From positions 1-64,000 of the IMG/VR virus record IMGVR_UViG_3300024518_001342: a DNA stretch of 64,000 bases; one strand, 5' to 3'. Below the pieces are notes generated by a model. It made no database searches. It was given only the letters and a program-made list of their open reading frames with translations, and was not told the DNA's origin. Origin of the DNA: a virus. Positions 59,130 through 64,000 of the stretch are shown here, one piece after another. Positions within the stretch are counted from its first letter, which is position 1. Each line of letters starts with the position of its first letter. A program made the position numbers and the translations under genes.

Positions 59130-62027
59130 TTAGTCCTCAAATGAGGCTCCTGCGTTAGTAATCACAAAGTCAATTGCGATAAACTCGATTGCCCTTGCTG
59201 GTTTCAAGAAAATCTTCGCATACATGATATTTCTATCAATGAGATCCGGGGTTGTAGTGGTTGTATCTAATACTACCTTATACGCTTCCAGTCCCAATCG
59301 TTGCTTGATGCTTTCCAAAAATGGATTTGCTTGACCTGTAAATCTTGCCCACGTTTGTGAAACATTTTGGTCAAACAATAACCTTGCAGCCATCTTAGAA
59401 ATTTCTTTCTTGACGTGAATCATCAGGCGACGTACATTTACTCTATCCAAAGCGGACGGAGTTACTTGAAGCGTCTTCTGTCCAAAAATTACAATTCCTT
59501 CCGCTGGGAAAGTCGCAATAGGATTGATGTTTGCTTCATACAAAGTATCTCGGTCACTAGAGTTTAGACGCTCTGTCAGACCCACCACTGGAAGCCCAGC
59601 ATCACCATCAGTCAGCCCACCTCTTGTGAAGCCCGCTGGTGCAAACCAAATTTCAGAGGTTTGCTGTGCGCTAGAATATGTTCCAATTGCCGCAATCGAA
59701 GGCGGAGCATAAAATAGTTGGGAAGATTGTTCATCTCTCAACTGTACCCAAGGATAATAGGTTGCCCCATAACTTGAGTTTATTCCTCGCGCTTTTAGTG
59801 CCTTGATTGTCGCTGTGATTGAGCCACGATTTTGTGGAACACCATTCGTGATTGTTGGTAGGTCACATTCCTCTGGAACATAACCGCCCTCTAACTCGAA
59901 TACCGCCAAGCTATCAGCACGACCTTCGCAGGTGCTCAACAAGTGTGAAGTCAATCCAGGGCAATAATTGCCAGGGACAGCCATCAAGTTGGAGTCAACC
60001 AACTCTGGGTCTGCGGCTGAATCAATAGCCATTTTCACAGAGTTGTAAGCATAATTTGTTTCTGCATCTGCGTTATCAATACACACTTGCGAATTGAAAG
60101 GATTTGACTCCACAATATTTTCGCCATCAAACCCACCGAAGAACGGTAGAGTGAAGCGATCAAAGCCTTCAGTCAAAACAGTTTGCCAGGACTTGTCGGG
60201 AAGTGTAGAAATTGCTGTTCCAGCCACATGACATCCTGGTTCCCACTTTGCGTTAGTCTCCGTTGCGTCAAGCCACTCTAGCTCATCCAAAGTAAATACG
60301 TTTGGAACAAAGTTGCCATCGTACAGCAAACTAGCTGTTTGATATGTGGTTGTATCTCCATATGCGTCAATATCACTTGGGAAAGGGCGCACTACATCAA
60401 TGTTCGATTCATCATAAGTATTATAAGAACCAGAGCGACCCGTGGTATATCCAAAGTAAGCGTCACCAGGACTTGCCGGTGAACCTTGCTTGCTTGTGGA
60501 ACGGAATTGAATCTGCGGATAATGTATTGATCCAGTGAAGCCATCTAAACCGTCCGTCCAAATTGCGCCACCGCCCAAACTTCCGAGTCTTTTAGAAATC
60601 GTAGGGCCGCCGACCGCATAAGCGTTTTGGCTAGTGATTGCACCCTGTAAGGTGCCTGAGTTGAATGTCCACCGATCCCAAGTGGGTGGAGCATCAAAAC
60701 CAAATGGAATCAATGCTTCGTTTATCATCGCGTTGGTCACATTCTCAGCCATCTCCACATAGACATAACTTGAGTTATTGGTATAGGTTCCATATTCTCT
60801 GTAGCGAGAATTTGTAGAATCCCAAATCGTATATCTATCACCAATCTTCCGCGCAACATAGTTGGGCGAAGTGGGATTTAGATTACAAGGAGCAAACCGT
60901 TCCACAAATTGTGGCGCGTTATCGTTGTCGTCTGCTTTACGCACCTCAACTGTAAATGTTCCATAAGGGTCGGCTAGTGATGTCGGCGCAGCAACATCAG
61001 AAATCGAAATTTTAAAGTTTTGACTTTCCCAAGCACCAGCGTTCAGGCTTTTTATCTTAAAGAGCCGCTGTACCTTGTTGGTATTCTGTGGTTCGAAAGA
61101 GGCGTTATCGCCCAAATATTGTGAAAGAATCCAACCAGTCTCGGCAGGATTTGCGCCTCTCAATTGAGTATTTTGGCTAGGGGCATCTGCGTCTAGGTTT
61201 GCCAAGCGGACAATCATCGCGCATTGGGAAATTCCATCACCCATTGGGTTGAGTCTAGAAACCATCCCATCGTATGTCTCGCCCAAGAAATATGTGGCTT
61301 CACTTCCCTTGACAGCAGAAATTCTAGAATTTGTAGTCGTAGGATTTGTGTTGAAGACATTTCGAATATATTTCTGCGAGTTAGGATCAAAGTTAAAGTT
61401 GATAGTATCAAGAACACCATCGGCTCCTGCACTATCTACAATTTGGGCTTGGAGTTCAAAGCTTGTTCCACGGGTTCTAATAAGACCGCATGTTCCGCTT
61501 GTATTTGTCCCGCCGATGCCGTCGCCGCGAAGAATAACAGTAGAGCCAGTACAATAAAAAACAGCCGCCAGGGTTCCGGTTGTAGGGGAGGCGGAAGATG
61601 TCTCAAAAAGAAACAATCCATAATTACCACCGGCAGTTATATCGGTGGAATCGTCACCGATTTTCCATCCAGCCGCGCCTAGTGCTTGAGTTGCGCCAGC
61701 ACCAGCATTTTCTTCACCCAATAAGCGAACAAAAGTCAAAGGAGAGCTACTTCGCAAATAGGCTTGAGCCGCATACACACCATATGAAGGAGCCATCTGA
61801 TTTCCGTTTCTCCAAATATCATTGGTATCTTTTCCGGGCCAAGGCATCCCGAAGGTGCTTACAAAGTCAGAAAAAGAATTGACCAGGACGGGTCGCATCG
61901 CTGGACCTCGTTGTGCGCGTCCGATGATAACTGGACCGCTTCCTACACCTTCATTTGGGAGTTGAGAATTATCTATCTCTGCTACTTGAACTCCTGGTGA
62001 TACGAATTTAAATTTATTGATGGGCAT
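59130..62027 (-). CDS. Tail sheath protein (gp18-like)
   Basis: The 965-residue protein begins FVSPGVQVAEIDNSQ and has GPVIIGRAQRGPAMRPV, then SFSDFVSTFG, typical sheath N-terminal elements. The C-terminal domain reads EGIVIFGQKTL, NVRRLMIHVKKEISKMAARLLFDQN and ends with FVITNAGASFED. It is far longer than T4 gp18 (659 residues); the extra part lies in the middle and probably decorates the outside of the tail. Its contraction drives the tube into the host. An ACTATTTA box lies 45 bases upstream and the ribosome binding site is AAGGAG. Confidence 0.93.
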   Translation of the reverse strand: MPINKFKFVSPGVQVAEIDNSQLPNEGVGSGPVIIGRAQRGPAMRPVLVNSFSDFVSTFGMPWPGKDTNDIWRNGNQMAPSYGVYAAQAYLRSSSPLTFVRLLGEENAGAGATQALGAAGWKIGDDSTDITAGGNYGLFLFETSSASPTTGTLAAVFYCTGSTVILRGDGIGGTNTSGTCGLIRTRGTSFELQAQIVDSAGADGVLDTINFNFDPNSQKYIRNVFNTNPTTTNSRISAVKGSEATYFLGETYDGMVSRLNPMGDGISQCAMIVRLANLDADAPSQNTQLRGANPAETGWILSQYLGDNASFEPQNTNKVQRLFKIKSLNAGAWESQNFKISISDVAAPTSLADPYGTFTVEVRKADDNDNAPQFVERFAPCNLNPTSPNYVARKIGDRYTIWDSTNSRYREYGTYTNNSSYVYVEMAENVTNAMINEALIPFGFDAPPTWDRWTFNSGTLQGAITSQNAYAVGGPTISKRLGSLGGGAIWTDGLDGFTGSIHYPQIQFRSTSKQGSPASPGDAYFGYTTGRSGSYNTYDESNIDVVRPFPSDIDAYGDTTTYQTASLLYDGNFVPNVFTLDELEWLDATETNAKWEPGCHVAGTAISTLPDKSWQTVLTEGFDRFTLPFFGGFDGENIVESNPFNSQVCIDNADAETNYAYNSVKMAIDSAADPELVDSNLMAVPGNYCPGLTSHLLSTCEGRADSLAVFELEGGYVPEECDLPTITNGVPQNRGSITATIKALKARGINSSYGATYYPWVQLRDEQSSQLFYAPPSIAAIGTYSSAQQTSEIWFAPAGFTRGGLTDGDAGLPVVGLTERLNSSDRDTLYEANINPIATFPAEGIVIFGQKTLQVTPSALDRVNVRRLMIHVKKEISKMAARLLFDQNVSQTWARFTGQANPFLESIKQRLGLEAYKVVLDTTTTTPDLIDRNIMYAKIFLKPARAIEFIAIDFVITNAGASFED

Positions 62028-62071
62028 TTATGGTTTTCTCCTTGTATGAATAAATACTTTTTAATCTCTAA

Positions 62072-62079
62072 TAAATAGT
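62072..62079 (-). promoter_or_regulatory. ACTATTTA box before the tail sheath gene
   Basis: The box lies in the 81-base gap upstream of the sheath gene, with a normal leader and an AAGGAG site. Highly expressed tail genes follow. Confidence 0.65.
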
Positions 62080-62108
62080 AAGTAGGGCAACGAATCGCAC
62101 AGGAAATG

Positions 62109-62972
62109 TTATTGTCTATACTTTCCATTGAGCCACGGTGGGACATCACCGAAAATAACTCTCTCTCTTGGGGTCTGAAGATCTACGGCATTTTCGCGAA
62201 TGGCGATCTTGGGTGTTTCTTGATTTTTTCCCGAACCAATAATATATCCTAAAGTTTTTATATTGACTGCCGAAATATATTGTCGTCGATCTTCGGCAAG
62301 ATTTGAAACATTGTTCTGTGTTCCAAAGTCTGCATCAATAAAGCACTCATAATTATAGCCATCTTTTTTAGCAATAAAATAATTTATTCCACCTGGATTT
62401 GAGGCAAATGGTTCCAGTATCTCATTCATTTGTTGTTGATACTCTGCTTGGATTGTTACCGTATACATCATTGTGAGATAAACTGGCATAGGAATAGTCA
62501 ACGTCTCATAGACAACCTTTTTATTCTTAGCATCACTAGGAAAATTTTGCTGTCCACCAGTTGGCTTCACCACTCCATTGACACCAAACTGCTTTGCTGA
62601 AGATGCGTTGAGAAAGTTTTGTGTTTTGTCGCCTTTAATGCGACGGGCAATTGTAATGGAGCCGCCTTTAGGATTTCCGATGGGATCAATGTTCCCATAG
62701 TAGACCCCCTTAAAACCAGGGTCTTTAGCCACTGATTTTCTTTCAATGGTTATAAGTGGAAACGAAACCAAACCAGATTTTGTTCTTATTCTCTCTGATC
62801 GCTGTCCCGATCTTTCACCGAGAACCCAAATCACAGGAACTTTTTTCCAACCCTCATTAGTCGTACAGTGAACATCCATCACTTCGTTGAGCCATTCAAA
62901 AAGAGCAAAATCTATTGTCTCCAATGATGAAGGCTTGAAGGGGAGTTCTGGTTTTATGTCATAGGTATCCAT
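62109..62972 (-). CDS. gp15-like tail completion / sheath stabiliser protein
   Basis: The 287-residue protein matches T4 gp15 in size and layout: an early KVPVIWVLGERS, as in gp15 VPITYASKEH, PMPVYLTMMYTVTIQAEYQQQM in the middle (read in parts), and a closing strand NIKTLGYII. gp15 caps the tail and connects it to the head. The place just before the sheath gene fits. Confidence 0.6.
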   Translation of the reverse strand: MDTYDIKPELPFKPSSLETIDFALFEWLNEVMDVHCTTNEGWKKVPVIWVLGERSGQRSERIRTKSGLVSFPLITIERKSVAKDPGFKGVYYGNIDPIGNPKGGSITIARRIKGDKTQNFLNASSAKQFGVNGVVKPTGGQQNFPSDAKNKKVVYETLTIPMPVYLTMMYTVTIQAEYQQQMNEILEPFASNPGGINYFIAKKDGYNYECFIDADFGTQNNVSNLAEDRRQYISAVNIKTLGYIIGSGKNQETPKIAIRENAVDLQTPRERVIFGDVPPWLNGKYRQ

Positions 62973-62974
62973 TT

Positions 62975-63469
62975 TTATTTTGCGTTAAACACTCCTGATC
63001 TTGCTTGGATGCACATGGCTGAAATCTCAACCTTATAAGGTATTTGTCCAAAAAGGGCGCGTGGTTGACCAAGTGTTACTATTTCATATAGAATTCCACC
63101 ATATAATACAAAATCCCCCTCTTGCACATAAAGATTTTGATCCTCGGTCAATCTTCTTTTGTGAAAATGAATTTGAATAGTAGACTGTCGATCAACGCCA
63201 TAGTCCACTGAAGTTGTTTCTGATCCATTCCAATCAATAAGTGCCATTACTCGAATTGGGGGCAAGAAAGTTTTTTCTATAGCTTCATTATAAAGAGGAT
63301 GAAAATTTGTGTACTCCATGCTAATGGGATAATACACGATAGTTTGACCAATGACCCGTTCAATGAGTTCATCATTGACTTGTTTGACTAAATCTCTTTC
63401 TGGTCGCCCAAGGAACAGCGGTGGTGGTGGTGCATCCGGCCGTGACCATTTATCTTTTTCATCAGCCAT
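62975..63469 (-). CDS. gp14-like neck protein
   Basis: The 164-residue protein has TIVYYPISMEYT, an IQIHFHKRRLTEDQNLYV segment and a following EGDFVLYGGILYEIVTL; T4 gp14 has a similar order with VTLSINPNLF, then EGDLIYFPMDNSLFEI. It joins the head to the tail with gp13 and gp15. The call is by pattern and place. Confidence 0.55.
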   Translation of the reverse strand: MADEKDKWSRPDAPPPPLFLGRPERDLVKQVNDELIERVIGQTIVYYPISMEYTNFHPLYNEAIEKTFLPPIRVMALIDWNGSETTSVDYGVDRQSTIQIHFHKRRLTEDQNLYVQEGDFVLYGGILYEIVTLGQPRALFGQIPYKVEISAMCIQARSGVFNAK

Positions 63470-63473
63470 TTAT

Positions 63474-64000
63474 TTACCCTGTATAAATCCCCATTGGGAC
63501 ATGAGTCATTACTGCTTCTGCGTCCGCTGCCATTTCAGCATCACCCTTAATGAGCGCACCATAAGTTAGTTTCTCTAATTGAGCCTTTAGTTCTTCTTTG
63601 AGTGCTTGTTGTTCTTCTTTCGCTTGGGACAAAAGCTCCGAAGCATTTAAGGTTATATCGTTGCCTGGAATTGGAATGGTTGCAAACTTGCCTCTTATTT
63701 GACCAAGCATTTCTTTCGCTATAGCAAGGGCATATTTTCTAATCCATTGTTTACCTATGCTATTGATACTGTTATAGGGCAAGTTGGAAAACGGAAGGGT
63801 GTTCATATTGTTGATACCGTCCACACCAACTTTAGCGTTGGGATCTTCCGTCCATGTGTCTTGCGGGATGCTAAAGTTAAACCACATTCTGCGAGGAGTG
63901 GAGCCACAATTGGGTTTGCCGGGTGGTGGGTATATTTTTAAATAATTGTCTCGTAGCTCATAAGAATAATGACTTGCGCGTGTATAAAGATTTGTTTCAA
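63474..64000 (-). CDS. gp13-like neck protein, 5' end off the right edge
   Basis: The frame is open to the right edge of the window (37 codons beyond the ATG at 63887), so this is the C-terminal 174 residues of a longer protein. The visible part reads LPYNSINSIGKQWIRKY, AKEMLGQIRGKFATIPI, GNDITLNASELLSQAKEEQ and ends in MGIYTG. This fits gp13-like neck proteins of T4-like phages of aquatic hosts, as I recall. The portal, prohead protease and capsid genes are expected beyond the edge. Confidence 0.55.
   Translation of the reverse strand, partial: ETNLYTRASHYSYELRDNYLKIYPPPGKPNCGSTPRRMWFNFSIPQDTWTEDPNAKVGVDGINNMNTLPFSNLPYNSINSIGKQWIRKYALAIAKEMLGQIRGKFATIPIPGNDITLNASELLSQAKEEQQALKEELKAQLEKLTYGALIKGDAEMAADAEAVMTHVPMGIYTG

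Noticed and set aside
1-64000. tRNA genes, CRISPR arrays, integrase and attachment sites
   Set aside because: I looked through the short gaps and saw no tRNA-like cloverleaf, spaced direct repeats or recombinase gene. A covariance-model scan was not possible here.

Overview
The window looks like part of the genome of a large, apparently lytic tailed phage of the T4-like (contractile-tail myovirus) kind, probably from a marine or other aquatic setting. The evidence is a T4-style tail and neck module at the right end (gp13/gp14/gp15-like neck proteins, gp18-like sheath, gp19-like tube, gp26-like hub, tape measure, gp53/LysM-like wedge) and a T4-style replication module (DnaB/gp41-like helicase, RNase H/flap exonuclease, RecA, gp32-like SSB). 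Packing is very dense: almost all genes are on the minus strand, many overlap by 4 bases (ATGA/GTGA) or as TAATG, and no gene-free stretch exceeds about 200 bases. I saw no integrase, transposase, tRNA, rRNA or CRISPR array. A lipobox-bearing MopE-repeat lipoprotein points to a Gram-negative host, possibly from a deltaproteobacteria-like lineage where such repeats are common; this is inference.

Layout by position. 1-6406: MoxR-type ATPase, zinc-knuckle and AT-hook proteins, two short genes, a lytic transglycosylase, a large secreted VWA/MopE lipoprotein and an iscU-iscA pair. 6500-15540: the most striking region, a run of 13 different proteins that share almost the same first 14 residues (consensus MKLLFENWRxYLxE), with one untagged gene inside. 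The tag ends in (L/I)-x-E, the cleavage signal of T4-type prohead proteases, and resembles the capsid-targeting sequence of T4 internal head proteins. I read this as a bank of head-packaged, co-injected proteins, including an ADP-ribosyltransferase-like protein (compare T4 Alt) and a zinc metalloprotease. 15642-26785: Hsp20, GroEL, a circularly permuted adenine methyltransferase next to a possible nuclease and a Mom-like protein, an amidase, a ClpP-like protease and an acidic prohead-core-like protein.

26911-32672: a sigma-region-4-like protein, Dam-like methyltransferase, dUTPase and a complete bacterial-type DnaE polymerase. 32776-33912 holds the only plus-strand gene, a fibre-like protein. 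33930-39916: structural and accessory genes, a DUF262-like plus HNH pair reminiscent of a split GmrSD type IV restriction enzyme, and a GroES/gp31-like co-chaperonin. 39934-49127: class II ribonucleotide reductase, helicase, exonuclease, RecA, SSB, an FtsZ/tubulin-like protein, a MazG-like hydrolase and a second DNA polymerase (family A). 49138-64000: tail and neck genes, the last running off the right edge.

Two promoter classes can be read. Sigma-70-like promoters (TTGACN, 17-18 base spacer) precede iscU, hsp20, dnaE, dnaB, the zinc-knuckle gene and others. A separate 8-base box, ACTATTTA, lies just upstream of mostly structural or tagged genes, always in the direction of the gene and also before the lone plus-strand gene. 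It is a good candidate for the late promoter, and the sigma-region-4-like protein at 26911-27165 is a candidate for its recognition factor. Several starts of both classes lie so close to the promoter that the messages would be leaderless. All functional calls rest on reading translated sequence by eye; no database search was run.
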